Assembly (NCBI GenBank): GCA_026129465.1
Contig: JAHCIA010000001.1
Location: forward strand, 1,869,964-1,933,963
Reading direction: 5' to 3'
DNA length: 64,000 bases
Origin: Flavobacteriales bacterium
GTDB taxonomy: Bacteria; Bacteroidota; Bacteroidia; Flavobacteriales_F; PHOS-HE28
Both the position numbers and the translations under genes were made by a program. Within the stretch, counting starts at the first letter, position 1. Each line of letters begins with the position of its first letter. Below are positions 9,056 through 18,408 of the stretch, piece by piece. The notes beneath the pieces are model-generated. The model did not search any database and was not told the origin of the DNA. It saw only the letters and a program-made list of their open reading frames with translations.

Positions 9056-10369
9056 ATGTCCATGTGGGTGACCGCCCTGCTTCTGGTAGGCTTGATGCTG
9101 CCTGAAGCCCAAGGCCAGGCCCGGCTGGTGTTCAACAATGACGCCTGGGTGCGTATCGACAATGGCGCTTGGGTGGTGCTGGAGAACCCGAACCCCAACG
9201 CCATCACCCAGATCAACGGCGCCAACCTGCGTAGCGAGGGCGAATTCAACCGCGTGCGGTGGCAGATCCGCAATACGGTGGGCACCTATGTGCTGCCCTA
9301 CACGAGCCCCAATGGCGTGAAGATGCCATTCACCTACCGGGTCACCACCGCCGGATCCAATGAGTTGACCGCCTCAGTCTGCTTCTCCACTTACAACTAC
9401 GCGGCGATGGCCATCGCCCCGGCGGACCACTGGAACAACTTTCTCTATCGGCCAAGCGATGTACTCCACCTCAACAGCTGGCTACAGCCCATCGTACCCA
9501 ACTCGGACAATGCGGTGGACCGCTTCTGGATCGTGGACCCCGGCGCGGCCGGTTATGCCTACGGCACGCTGCCCAATGTTGAACTGGACTTCACCTATGA
9601 CCCCAACGCCGCGAACGGTGAGGTTCGTCCAGGCAACTTCATCATGCCACCCAGCCCTGTGGGAGCCCAGCGCTTCAACACCGCCATCGGGCAATGGGGC
9701 GATTACATGCCCGCTGGTACGCACGTGAATGGCGCCCCTGTGAGCAGCGTACTCACCGTTCCCGTGCCCGCTGCGGATTTCTTCCGCTCATGGACGCTGG
9801 CCAACTTCCTCGACCCCCTGCCGGTGGAACTGGTGCAGTTCAACGCCATCTGCGAAGGACAACAAGTGGTGCTTCGCTGGACCACGGCGAGCGAATCGAA
9901 CTCGGACCACTTCCGGGTGGAGCGCAGTGCCGATGGCATGAATTGGTCCCCGATCGGCCAGGTGGAAGCCGCCGGATACAGCTTCACCACTTTGCACTAC
10001 CTCTATGTGGACCCGCAGCCACAAGCCCTTTCCTACTACCGCTTGGTGCAGGTGGACCATGATGGCAGCGAGCGGGCCAGTTCGGTGAGCGCGGCCGGCT
10101 GCGGCGGCGGTGGATATACCGAGATCGTCAACGCTTGGGATGACGGTTACGACCTGAATGTGCTGGTGCAGGCCTATGGCGACCAGATGCATCTGGTGCG
10201 TCTGCTCGATGCCGGTGGCAAACTGGTGTGGAGCCAGGGCCAGGTGTCTCTGGTGGACGGCCTTACCACCGTGCGCATCCCCAAGGACGGCATTGCACCG
10301 GGCATCTATGTCGTGCGCTTCGATGGGCCGGAGGGTCCCATGGCGCGGCGGGTGCCGCTGTTCCGGTAG
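9056..10369 (+). CDS. Exported T9SS cargo protein, sorting-domain C-terminus
   Basis: 437 residues from the ATG that opens a signal peptide (MSMWVTALLLVGLMLPEAQG). The first ~260 residues form a beta-rich domain I do not recognise (RLVFNNDAWVRIDNGAWVV). A Bacteroidota surface-protein segment follows (PLPVELVQFNAICEGQQVVL ... TASESNSDHFRVERSADG), a typical fibronectin-like lead-in. The last ~75 residues resemble a degenerate T9SS type A sorting domain (LVRLLDAGGKLVWSQGQV ... GIAPGIYVVRFDGPEGP). It should therefore be moved across the outer membrane by the T9SS. The 3' end overlaps convergent lnt by 64 bases. Confidence 0.75.
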   Translation: MSMWVTALLLVGLMLPEAQGQARLVFNNDAWVRIDNGAWVVLENPNPNAITQINGANLRSEGEFNRVRWQIRNTVGTYVLPYTSPNGVKMPFTYRVTTAGSNELTASVCFSTYNYAAMAIAPADHWNNFLYRPSDVLHLNSWLQPIVPNSDNAVDRFWIVDPGAAGYAYGTLPNVELDFTYDPNAANGEVRPGNFIMPPSPVGAQRFNTAIGQWGDYMPAGTHVNGAPVSSVLTVPVPAADFFRSWTLANFLDPLPVELVQFNAICEGQQVVLRWTTASESNSDHFRVERSADGMNWSPIGQVEAAGYSFTTLHYLYVDPQPQALSYYRLVQVDHDGSERASSVSAAGCGGGGYTEIVNAWDDGYDLNVLVQAYGDQMHLVRLLDAGGKLVWSQGQVSLVDGLTTVRIPKDGIAPGIYVVRFDGPEGPMARRVPLFR

Positions 10370-12021
10370 CGCGTCCGTGCGGCCCGCAACAGCAGGGCAG
10401 TGAGGAGCACGATGGCTAGCAAGACCGCCACACGGCCGATCACATCACCGAATTTCACGAAGGGCGTCCAGGTCCTGTTCAGCCGTACACTGCTCCGCCG
10501 CGCAGCGGGTTCCCACCAGGCGGTCAGATCCTTCATCACTCCACGCTGGTCCACAAAACAGCTGATGCCCGTATTCGCCGAGCGCGCCACTGCGCGCCTG
10601 GTCTCGATGGCCCGCAGCCCGGAGAATGCCAGATGCTGCCGATAGCCCGGTGACCGGCCCCACCAGCCGTCGTTGGTGATCACCGTGATGAGATCGCCTC
10701 CGTTGCGCACATGCGCGGCCACATGCTCGCCGAAGACCGATTCGTAGCAGATGACCGGGATGGCGGAAAATCCTGCGGATCTATCACGGAACACAGCACG
10801 CTCTTCCTGCTGCGCCAGGCTACCCGTGGTGCCACCGAGATCCAAGGCCAGGTCATCCAACCTGCCCAGCACGCTTTCGAAAGGCATCGCCTCCACACCG
10901 GCCACGAGCTTCGATTTGCGGTAGTGCCCTACCGTTCCGTCGGCGGCTAGGAATACCGCCGCATTGGAGGCCTGGTACCATCTGCCCGTGTTCTCGCCAA
11001 GGTGCCGCGCGGCCGGTGGCTTGGGCGCACCCTGCGGTACCAGATAGTAGGACGACATGCCCGCCAGCATGGCCACACCAGGGTGATCCGCTTGAAAGGC
11101 GCGCATGCGCTCCACGCTCGCCGAGCGGCCCAGATCATTCTCCCAGAGACCGTGCAACCCTTCAGGCCCGGCGGTCAGGTCGGCGTAGGAGCGTTCCTGC
11201 AGCGCCGTCTCGGGCAATATCACCAGCCGCGTTCCGGGTCCCATCGCGGCATCGGCTTGTGCCAGCATCTGCTCCAACTGCGTCAAGGCATCCACCCCGC
11301 CGAATTTCTCCAGGTAGGGATCCACGTTGGGTTGCACCACCACCACATCCAACTCCGCTCCGCGCTCCTCATAGGTGTGGAAGCGGACCAGGGAAGAGGA
11401 CAAGGGCAGGAGGACCACCAGCACGGCGGCGATGGCGTGTCGCTTGAAGGGAGCACCGATCATCCTGTTCCGCAGCGCCGCATCCAGCAGAATGGTCACC
11501 ACCAACACCCAGAGGCTGCCGCCGAGCATGCCCGTCACTTCATACCACTGGACCCACGCGGGCCAGAAGCCGAAGACATTGCCCAGCGAGAACCACGGCC
11601 ATTGCAGGTCCCAACCGTGGTGCAGGCGTTCCATCGCCAGCCAAAGGATCATGAAGGCCGGCACCGCCACACGCGGCGAAATGATGCGTGCTGCGACACG
11701 CTTCAACCACCAGGGCATGGTCATGAGCAATGTGTTCACAACCACCGGCGCGGTCACGCTCACGATCCGCGTGGGCATCGGCTCACTGACCATGAAGAAC
11801 CACCAGGAACAGGAGGCGTTCCATACGAAGTGCGCCAAAAGCACCCATGGGACGAAGGATCGCCTGCCACCGAGCGTATCGTGTAGCCGCTCGGCGTGGA
11901 GCAAGGGCAGCCAAGCCACGAATGCCAGGGGCGCCAGGCCACCGATACCCGGCCAGGCCGCCGCCCATAGCAGGCCGCTGAGCATGGACCAAAGCAGGAG
12001 GCTGGATCGGGATGCGGCCAT
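10306..12021 (-). CDS. lnt: Apolipoprotein N-acyltransferase Lnt
   Basis: 571 residues: an N-terminal block of about six membrane helices, then a nitrilase-type domain. The catalytic triad is visible as Glu in VILPETALQE, Lys in GHYRKSKLVAG and Cys in IPVICYESVFGE; NDGWWGRSPGYRQHLAFSGL is the family's C-terminal block. A last membrane helix (VAVLLAIVLLTALLLRAA) follows. Lnt adds the third acyl chain to lipoproteins in the inner membrane, consistent with the several lipoproteins nearby. The final ~21 residues are encoded antisense to the sorting domain of the convergent gene, which may reflect a lost stop codon. A TACTTTCG box lies just upstream. Confidence 0.94.
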   Translation of the reverse strand: MAASRSSLLLWSMLSGLLWAAAWPGIGGLAPLAFVAWLPLLHAERLHDTLGGRRSFVPWVLLAHFVWNASCSWWFFMVSEPMPTRIVSVTAPVVVNTLLMTMPWWLKRVAARIISPRVAVPAFMILWLAMERLHHGWDLQWPWFSLGNVFGFWPAWVQWYEVTGMLGGSLWVLVVTILLDAALRNRMIGAPFKRHAIAAVLVVLLPLSSSLVRFHTYEERGAELDVVVVQPNVDPYLEKFGGVDALTQLEQMLAQADAAMGPGTRLVILPETALQERSYADLTAGPEGLHGLWENDLGRSASVERMRAFQADHPGVAMLAGMSSYYLVPQGAPKPPAARHLGENTGRWYQASNAAVFLAADGTVGHYRKSKLVAGVEAMPFESVLGRLDDLALDLGGTTGSLAQQEERAVFRDRSAGFSAIPVICYESVFGEHVAAHVRNGGDLITVITNDGWWGRSPGYRQHLAFSGLRAIETRRAVARSANTGISCFVDQRGVMKDLTAWWEPAARRSSVRLNRTWTPFVKFGDVIGRVAVLLAIVLLTALLLRAARTRYRNSGTRRAMGPSGPSKRTT

Positions 12022-12031
12022 GCGACGGCCA

Positions 12032-12039
12032 CGAAAGTA
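12032..12039 (-). promoter_or_regulatory. Possible -7 box (TACTTTCG) for lnt
   Basis: One base off TAnnTTTG on the minus strand, ending 10 bases before the lnt ATG. It would separate lnt from the porV-porU run 38 bases upstream. No -33 element was seen. Confidence 0.35.
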
Positions 12040-12059
12040 AACGGCGAGGACCGCGGCGC

Positions 12060-15000
12060 TCAGCGCAGCAGATACATCTTGCCGAAGCCCTTGTGGAAAT
12101 AATCGGACGCGCCGGTCTGGCGGTATTCGATCTCCTGCCCGTTGAGCTGTGCGATCACCCGGTAGAGGTACACGCCACGCGCGAGGCGGTCGCCGAACTC
12201 GTCGGTACCGTCCCAGGCGAACTCGGTGATGTTGCGGCCCACGCGGATCGGACCCAGCTCGTGCATGCGCACTTCGCGCACCACGCGCCCCGTCACCGTC
12301 AGGATCTGGATCTTCATGTAGCTGGGCGGTTCACTGCCGGTGACGGTGAAGACGAAGCGTGTGCTGGTGGTGAAGGGGTTCGGATAGTTGAGCACCTCGG
12401 TGATGGTGGGCCTGTTGATCACCTCGAAGGAGACCTTGTAGTCGTACTGCCCGCTCTGGTTGCTGCTCTTGTCCTGCGCCTGCACCGTCATCGTGTACTT
12501 GCCATCGCTGCCGAAGCTCGGACGGTAGTGGATCTTCGAGACGTTGTTGGGACCATCGGCGGGGATGAACTGCATGTTCTCCGATCCATCGCTGTTGCGG
12601 AAGTAGATGCGCTGCAGCGGCAGGCCCGGCCCGGCGAGGAAGACCTTGAAGTGGATGGTGTCCGTGGGCTGGTCCAGCAGCAGCACCGGGTTCTCATCAT
12701 TGAGCGTGACCTGGATCTCGGGTTTCGCCGAAACGATGTCGCCATCCATGATGTGGATGCCGTCGAAGGTGACATCCAGTATCGGGTTCTCGCGGTCGAT
12801 GTCCACCTCGAAACCGATCTGCAGGATATTGTTGAAGCGATATTGCTCCCGCTGATGGTACTGCCCGGTGAGACTGTCCACCGGGTTGGCCTCCACGATG
12901 AGGCTGTTGATGCCGCCCAGGCCCATGGTGGAGAAGCGCACGGTGTCCATCAGCACGGCGCCCGCGGGCAGCGGCGCGTTCAGCTTGTAGTGGATGCCGT
13001 GCCGCACGTTGTTGCGATCGATCACCCAGGCGCCCACCAGCATGCTGTCCATGTCGAACTGGCTGATGTTCTGGATGGCCACGGCCAGTGCGGCTTCCTG
13101 CCCTTGGAACAGGTCGTTCAAGCCGTTGTAGAAACCGGCGCCCGGATGGATGGCGCATTCCGGCACCGGCGCGCCGAGCAATTGCCACCGCTGCATCTGC
13201 GCGGGCTCCTGATCGTCCGGTGAGAGATCGTGGAAGATGCCGCGGATGCGCAGGTAGGGGTATTGCGCCGCATCGGCGATCCCCGAGAGGTCCGGTATGG
13301 AGTCCAACTGCGAGGGCCAGTTGCCAAGCTCAACCTCCACGCCCTGGTCCGTCACACCGCGCAGCACGATGCGGGTGCTGTCCTCCACGTTGCCGGGGAC
13401 CTCGTTCCAATAGAGGCCGTACCAAGAGCTCGCCGGACCGGCCTTCATGGTGGTGATCGTGCCCTGGTCGGTCAATCCTTCCAACAGCACGGAAAGACTG
13501 ATGTAGTCGTCGATGTGGGTGCCCACCACCTGCTGGAAGGAGGAGAGGTCGCCCTTCTGCACATAGAAGATGAATGGCACGCTATCCGGCAGTTGCGCGA
13601 AGCCAGGCACGCCGAGTTCCTCCATCGCCGTGAGCACGTCCGCGTTGTTGTTGGCGGTAGCGAACTTGTCCATGTAACGCCAGGTGTACACCAGCACATG
13701 GTGGCCGTCGGGGATGTGGTTGCGCAGCATGTCGGCCATGCCGATGAGCTGGTCGGCGCTGTTGGTGCGGAAGCTGAAGAACAACTCCACCCGGTTGCGG
13801 CAGGCGGTGCCGTTGTTCTGGTTGCCGTACTGATGCTCCGGGTTCTGGCCGTTCCAAAAGGTGCCCCAGGGTTCGAACATGGGATCCACCACCGCCACAT
13901 GCCAGGCGGGCGAGTTGCTGCATCCACTGCTGAAATCCTGCGGCACCAGGTCGAGCACCCAGCGTGTCTGGTAGCTGGCCTCGTTGATCGTGTTGCCCGC
14001 CACGTAGCACTGCAGGTTGCGGTTGCCGGTCTCGAACTCGAAGCGGCGGTTCGGCCGGTCGTAGACCACCCCGTTGTACGTGTCGTTCTTGAACTGGAAG
14101 TAGTGCGCCTGTCCCCAGCCGTGCTTGTTCGGAATGTATTGGAAGGAGCGTTCGTACCAGTTGTAGCCCTCCGCCGCGGTGCTGTCCCGGCTGCATCGCC
14201 AGAAGAACACCGTGCTGTCCTGCAGTGAATTCAACCCATAGATCTGCAGGGGCTGCCAGGAGACCACCCCGCCCGGTGCGGTGATGGTGGTGGTCTCCAG
14301 CATGGGGCTGTTGAAGAGGTCCGTGGTGTCGATCTGGAACACATAGGTGCGTGGTGCCGCCAAGGGGTCGCCGGTGCTGGCCTTCAGCACAGGGTTCGCG
14401 TCCGGCACGATGGCGAAGTCGTAGGGGTACACCGGGATCAGATCGCCCGAGCTGATGTAGACCGAGGTGTTCACCACGTTGTTGGCGAGATCCTCCATCT
14501 CGGGCACCTCGTCGGGGTCGCGGTCCACGCGCACCTGGATCTGGTTCAGGCCCTGGCCGCCGGAGAAGCCCAACGAGGGCAGGTGGAACACGGCCGTGTC
14601 GCGCAGGTACACGTTGTCCAGCTGGCGGAAGTATGGCGGCACGTTGGGCAACTCCGGCGCGGATCGCTCCAGCACCACGTTGATCGGGCCGTTGACCGCC
14701 TTGCCGATGTTGTGCACCACGGCCTTTACGGCGAAGGTGTCCACCTCGGCGGTGACGTAGGCGGGGTCGAAGATCACGTCCTGCAACTCGATGTGGTAGT
14801 CCGGCAGCGGCCAGGAGTTGAGCACCAGGGTGGGGTCGCCCTGCAGGGTGAAAGTGTGCACGTTGTTCTGGCGCACGATGTCCATGGCCTCACTGAGCTG
14901 CGTGAAGCCCGCATGGCGCATGTGCTCGCCAATGCTCTTGCCGTAGTTCAGCTGGCTGAAGCTGCGATAGAAATGATTCGTGTACTGCGACAGATAGAGC

Positions 15001-17204
15001 GTGTAGCCCACATCCACCGAGGCCAGGAACGCGATGGGGCCATGCCCCGGCATCAGCGTCCACTGCTCGCTGTTGCTGAAGTTGTCGTTCATGTGGATGT
15101 TGCCGATGTAGCACGAGTTTCCGATCACCAGCGGGTGGCGACCGCCCCAGTCGTAGTTGCTGGGGTCGTCGATGGTGATGTCGAAACCGTTGGCGAAGGC
15201 GTGCGCGATGAAGGTCATCACCGTCACGCCCTCCTCGATCTTGGCGCGCACCGAATCGGCCGCCGCCTGCTGGAACACGTCCGAGGAGGTCTTCTTGAAG
15301 GTGGTGACGTCGCCACCGAAACAGGTGTCCTCGGCGATGGCCTTGAAACCATTGAGCAGGTTCTGGTGCAGGACACTTTCCGCCGCGTTCACCCCACCAG
15401 CGAAGTGCAGGATGTTCTTCATCCATGCCGCGCGCGGTTGCGCTTCCAGCGCGGCCACCTTGTCGCGGTAGGCCAGCACTTGCGCGGGCGTCTCGGCGCT
15501 CAGCCGGCCCACGGGGATCTCCATGCGCCGGAAGTCGCCACGCAGGCCGATGGTGATGCACGGATCGCTCACCGGCCAGCCGAAGCCAGGCACCAGGCAG
15601 CGCTGATAGGCGTCGCCAAAGGCGGGCCTGTAGCCCTGGGAACCCGCGTTGATGTGCGGTGCCTGCACCGACTTGCCGATGAGGAAGAGCGCGCGCGGAT
15701 CGGTGCTCCACTGGTCCAGCACGTATTTGCTGAAGGCGCGGATGGCCAGACCATGCTTGGGCACCCCGCCCGCGAACTGGTCGTAGAGCTCATCGATCTC
15801 CACCACCACCACGGGCATGCGGCGGTCCACATCCACGGTGTAGGCCAGGTTCTCCCGGTAGTGCGCGTATTCCAGCGCGCCGGACATCAGCGACTCGTGC
15901 GTCACGATGATCATCGCCGAGTCCTGCTCCAGGGTGCGGTAGTCGGTGAAATAGCCCGTGCCATTCACAGGCTCCAGCGCCGCCACGTTGGTGATGAGCC
16001 CTTGTGCGAAGATGTAGCCCTGCGTCTCCGGCTCGCTTGGGTGCATGGGTATCAAGGTCCGCCAGAAATTGCTCTGGAACGTGGGGATGATGCGGCGCAC
16101 CGTGTCGCCATAGGCATACATGATGGGCACGCCCGCCCAGCTGTGGAACTGGAAGAACACGATGTCCTCCCCGGGCTGTTTCGGCAACCACGCGCGCATG
16201 CTGTTCGAGCTGTGCATGTGGATGTTCTTCGCGTACCGGATGGTGGTGTTGCTCACCGCCTGGCGGTCGATGTATCCGGGATTGGTATAGCCGATCTGGC
16301 CCGGCGCGGTCAGGTCATTCAACACGCGATAGCGGATGGCGATGCTGCTGGACATCGCCGCGACGGGTATCTCGAAGGTTTTCCTGATCGCCTTGAAACC
16401 CCTGTAGATGGTATCCAGCGCCAACTCGCCGGGCGCCGGGCCATAGCGGATCTGCAGATGGTGGTCATCACTTTGGGCACTGCCCGGATTGTTCACGCCC
16501 ACGGCCACAATGGTCACCTGGGGCGCAGGGGCATCGGCGCCCAGGTATGGCTGCGGCGTGGCCATGCCCACGGTCTGTTCAGGAGCACCCGGCGCTACCA
16601 GGTCCGTGGTATGCGTGTAACCCTCGGCCTCGGAATAGAAGCCACTGCTCACCGCCGCGCCACTGTTCTCCACGAAGGCGCCGGCCCGGTACCGGCCATG
16701 CTGCGAGAAGAACGCCTCCCCGACGTACCAAGTGCGCGGCGTGTAGGACGCGAAGTCCGTGTTCACGTAATTCACGATCCGCTTCTTCTCGGCATCAGGA
16801 TCCCAGGTGAGGAAATAGCGGATCGTATCGTTGAAGAAGCTGTACGTGGGGTTGAAGAGCCAGGCGGGGTTCTGGAAGAGCCGCACATCGATCCACGCGT
16901 CGTTCTTCATGGCGCGGAACTCGATGAAATCGCTGGAGTTGAACTCACCGTCCGCCTCCCCCTCCACATAGATGGGCACCTGCTGCTCGCGGCTGAAGAG
17001 CATCAGATGCCGGGGGTCCACGGTGGCCACGGGAAAACCGCTCTGCGCCAGCGCGGCCGAATCGATCCGCATGATGCCATCGGCCACCACGCTGAAACGC
17101 CAGTACTGGCGCGTGTGGTCGATCCATTCGTTGCCGTAAGGCCCCTGCGCCAAGCCCGCCAGGGCATGGACGATGCAAAGGACCGGCAACAACCTACGGA
17201 TCAT
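12060..17204 (-). CDS. porU: PorU-family gingipain-type (C25) peptidase, T9SS
   Basis: 1,714 residues with a signal peptide (MIRRLLPVLCIVHALAGLAQ). A C25 peptidase core carries the likely catalytic His668 (FIAHAFANGFD) and Cys698 (LVIGNSCYIGN), 30 residues apart, close to the 33 of gingipain R. Several beta-rich domains follow. The end looks like a FlgD-type domain (LNYPNPFTTSTRFVF ... FAWDGTDEFGDRLARGVYLY) rather than a canonical T9SS sorting domain. PorU is the cell-surface sortase that removes T9SS signals and attaches cargo. It overlaps porV by 4 bases, the classic porV-porU order. P. gingivalis PorU is ~1,158 residues, so this is a long variant (PorU2-like) and may be a paralogue. Confidence 0.85.
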   Translation of the reverse strand: MIRRLLPVLCIVHALAGLAQGPYGNEWIDHTRQYWRFSVVADGIMRIDSAALAQSGFPVATVDPRHLMLFSREQQVPIYVEGEADGEFNSSDFIEFRAMKNDAWIDVRLFQNPAWLFNPTYSFFNDTIRYFLTWDPDAEKKRIVNYVNTDFASYTPRTWYVGEAFFSQHGRYRAGAFVENSGAAVSSGFYSEAEGYTHTTDLVAPGAPEQTVGMATPQPYLGADAPAPQVTIVAVGVNNPGSAQSDDHHLQIRYGPAPGELALDTIYRGFKAIRKTFEIPVAAMSSSIAIRYRVLNDLTAPGQIGYTNPGYIDRQAVSNTTIRYAKNIHMHSSNSMRAWLPKQPGEDIVFFQFHSWAGVPIMYAYGDTVRRIIPTFQSNFWRTLIPMHPSEPETQGYIFAQGLITNVAALEPVNGTGYFTDYRTLEQDSAMIIVTHESLMSGALEYAHYRENLAYTVDVDRRMPVVVVEIDELYDQFAGGVPKHGLAIRAFSKYVLDQWSTDPRALFLIGKSVQAPHINAGSQGYRPAFGDAYQRCLVPGFGWPVSDPCITIGLRGDFRRMEIPVGRLSAETPAQVLAYRDKVAALEAQPRAAWMKNILHFAGGVNAAESVLHQNLLNGFKAIAEDTCFGGDVTTFKKTSSDVFQQAAADSVRAKIEEGVTVMTFIAHAFANGFDITIDDPSNYDWGGRHPLVIGNSCYIGNIHMNDNFSNSEQWTLMPGHGPIAFLASVDVGYTLYLSQYTNHFYRSFSQLNYGKSIGEHMRHAGFTQLSEAMDIVRQNNVHTFTLQGDPTLVLNSWPLPDYHIELQDVIFDPAYVTAEVDTFAVKAVVHNIGKAVNGPINVVLERSAPELPNVPPYFRQLDNVYLRDTAVFHLPSLGFSGGQGLNQIQVRVDRDPDEVPEMEDLANNVVNTSVYISSGDLIPVYPYDFAIVPDANPVLKASTGDPLAAPRTYVFQIDTTDLFNSPMLETTTITAPGGVVSWQPLQIYGLNSLQDSTVFFWRCSRDSTAAEGYNWYERSFQYIPNKHGWGQAHYFQFKNDTYNGVVYDRPNRRFEFETGNRNLQCYVAGNTINEASYQTRWVLDLVPQDFSSGCSNSPAWHVAVVDPMFEPWGTFWNGQNPEHQYGNQNNGTACRNRVELFFSFRTNSADQLIGMADMLRNHIPDGHHVLVYTWRYMDKFATANNNADVLTAMEELGVPGFAQLPDSVPFIFYVQKGDLSSFQQVVGTHIDDYISLSVLLEGLTDQGTITTMKAGPASSWYGLYWNEVPGNVEDSTRIVLRGVTDQGVEVELGNWPSQLDSIPDLSGIADAAQYPYLRIRGIFHDLSPDDQEPAQMQRWQLLGAPVPECAIHPGAGFYNGLNDLFQGQEAALAVAIQNISQFDMDSMLVGAWVIDRNNVRHGIHYKLNAPLPAGAVLMDTVRFSTMGLGGINSLIVEANPVDSLTGQYHQREQYRFNNILQIGFEVDIDRENPILDVTFDGIHIMDGDIVSAKPEIQVTLNDENPVLLLDQPTDTIHFKVFLAGPGLPLQRIYFRNSDGSENMQFIPADGPNNVSKIHYRPSFGSDGKYTMTVQAQDKSSNQSGQYDYKVSFEVINRPTITEVLNYPNPFTTSTRFVFTVTGSEPPSYMKIQILTVTGRVVREVRMHELGPIRVGRNITEFAWDGTDEFGDRLARGVYLYRVIAQLNGQEIEYRQTGASDYFHKGFGKMYLLR

Positions 17205-18325
17205 GACGCGGGCCGCTTGAACAGATCGAAGCGCAGGGAGAAGATGTTGGAGTAGAGCGCCACGCTGTTGTCACCGATGTCGGTGAGGGCATAGTCGATG
17301 GCCACGCTCTTGATCTTCAGACCCAGACCCAGGTTGGGCTGCATGGTAAGCTGCCTGCGGTCGGTGATATCGGTGACATACTGGAAGTAGCTGAGGCCGG
17401 TGCGCACATACACCACGTTGGCATAGCCCACCTCCAGGCCCACGCGCGGGTCGCAGCTCCAGGTATCGCTGGCGATGAGGGTGTTGCGGCGGCCGTCGAA
17501 GGTGTTCTCCAGGTCCAGCGCGGCGATCAGGTTGAACTTCTCGCCGAAGCGGAACTCGCGCGCGGCGCCGAGCATCATGCGCGGCAGGGTCACCTCCACG
17601 CTGTTCTCAGGGATCTCGTTGCCCGTGGTCATGAACACGTCCACGGTGCGCTGATCCAGGGTGTAGCTCCAGGCGTTGAAGGTGCCGGTGACATCGCGCG
17701 CCACGGCGGCGAAGCGCCAGCGGTCGCGGTCGTATTGCAGACCGCCGTCCAGCCCGAAGCCCCAGGCCTGTCCGAACTGGCCCACACGGCGGTAGATCAC
17801 CTTGGCGTTGCCGCCGATCCGCAGGCCCGGCACACGCAGCTTGCGCGCGTAGGTGACCAGGAAGGCATGGTCGGCGCTGCTGAAGGAGGTGATGCGATCG
17901 TAGTCGATGTTCCCCGAGGGATCGATCAGGTCGATGGTGTTGGGGATGTTGTCGATGCCGAAGCGGATGAAGGTGATGCCGATGGTGCTCATCGAGTCGA
18001 TCGGCCGCGCCAGGCCCACATAGTCGTACTTGGCGATGCCGGCGAAATACTCGCTATGCATCACACCCACCTGCAGATCGCCCTGCACCCCCAGTATGCC
18101 GGCGGGGTTCCAGTAGCCGCTGGTCACATCGTTCACCACGCTGGTGAAGGCGCTGCCCATGCCCAGGGCACGGGCGCCCACGCCGATGGCCAGGAACTCG
18201 TTGCTGTACTTGGGAGCGTCCAGCCCACCACCGGAACTTTCGCCGCCCGATTGGGCCAGCGCGCCGATAGGCAGGGTGATCAGAAGCATCGCGGCGCTGC
18301 GCACGCCCATCGTCCGGAAGGTCAT
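17201..18325 (-). CDS. porV: PorV/PorQ family outer-membrane protein, T9SS
   Basis: 374 residues from MTFRTMGVRSAAMLL, which opens a signal peptide; an earlier GTG/TTG-type extension to 18358 looks less natural. The mature protein has the PorV opening (KYSNEFLAIGVGARALGMGS, DVTSGYWNPAGI) and a beta-barrel pattern of alternating residues to the end (SNIFSLRFDLFKRP). In the T9SS, PorV receives cargo at the outer membrane and delivers it to the PorU sortase. Its stop overlaps the porU start. I cannot separate PorV from the close paralogue PorQ on sequence alone, but the porU neighbour favours PorV. Confidence 0.85.
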   Translation of the reverse strand: MTFRTMGVRSAAMLLITLPIGALAQSGGESSGGGLDAPKYSNEFLAIGVGARALGMGSAFTSVVNDVTSGYWNPAGILGVQGDLQVGVMHSEYFAGIAKYDYVGLARPIDSMSTIGITFIRFGIDNIPNTIDLIDPSGNIDYDRITSFSSADHAFLVTYARKLRVPGLRIGGNAKVIYRRVGQFGQAWGFGLDGGLQYDRDRWRFAAVARDVTGTFNAWSYTLDQRTVDVFMTTGNEIPENSVEVTLPRMMLGAAREFRFGEKFNLIAALDLENTFDGRRNTLIASDTWSCDPRVGLEVGYANVVYVRTGLSYFQYVTDITDRRQLTMQPNLGLGLKIKSVAIDYALTDIGDNSVALYSNIFSLRFDLFKRPAS

Positions 18326-18408
18326 CATCGGCTCTGGTATTGACGCAGCTATTAACACAAGGTGGCCCCGATCATTGCCCCGAAATTAGTTTGGAACTTC
18401 GGGCCGCC

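Noticed and set aside
14583..17255. 890-residue rightward frame opposite porU
   Set aside because: Shadow frame rich in His, Val, Ala and Arg; porU has catalytic motifs and a signal peptide.
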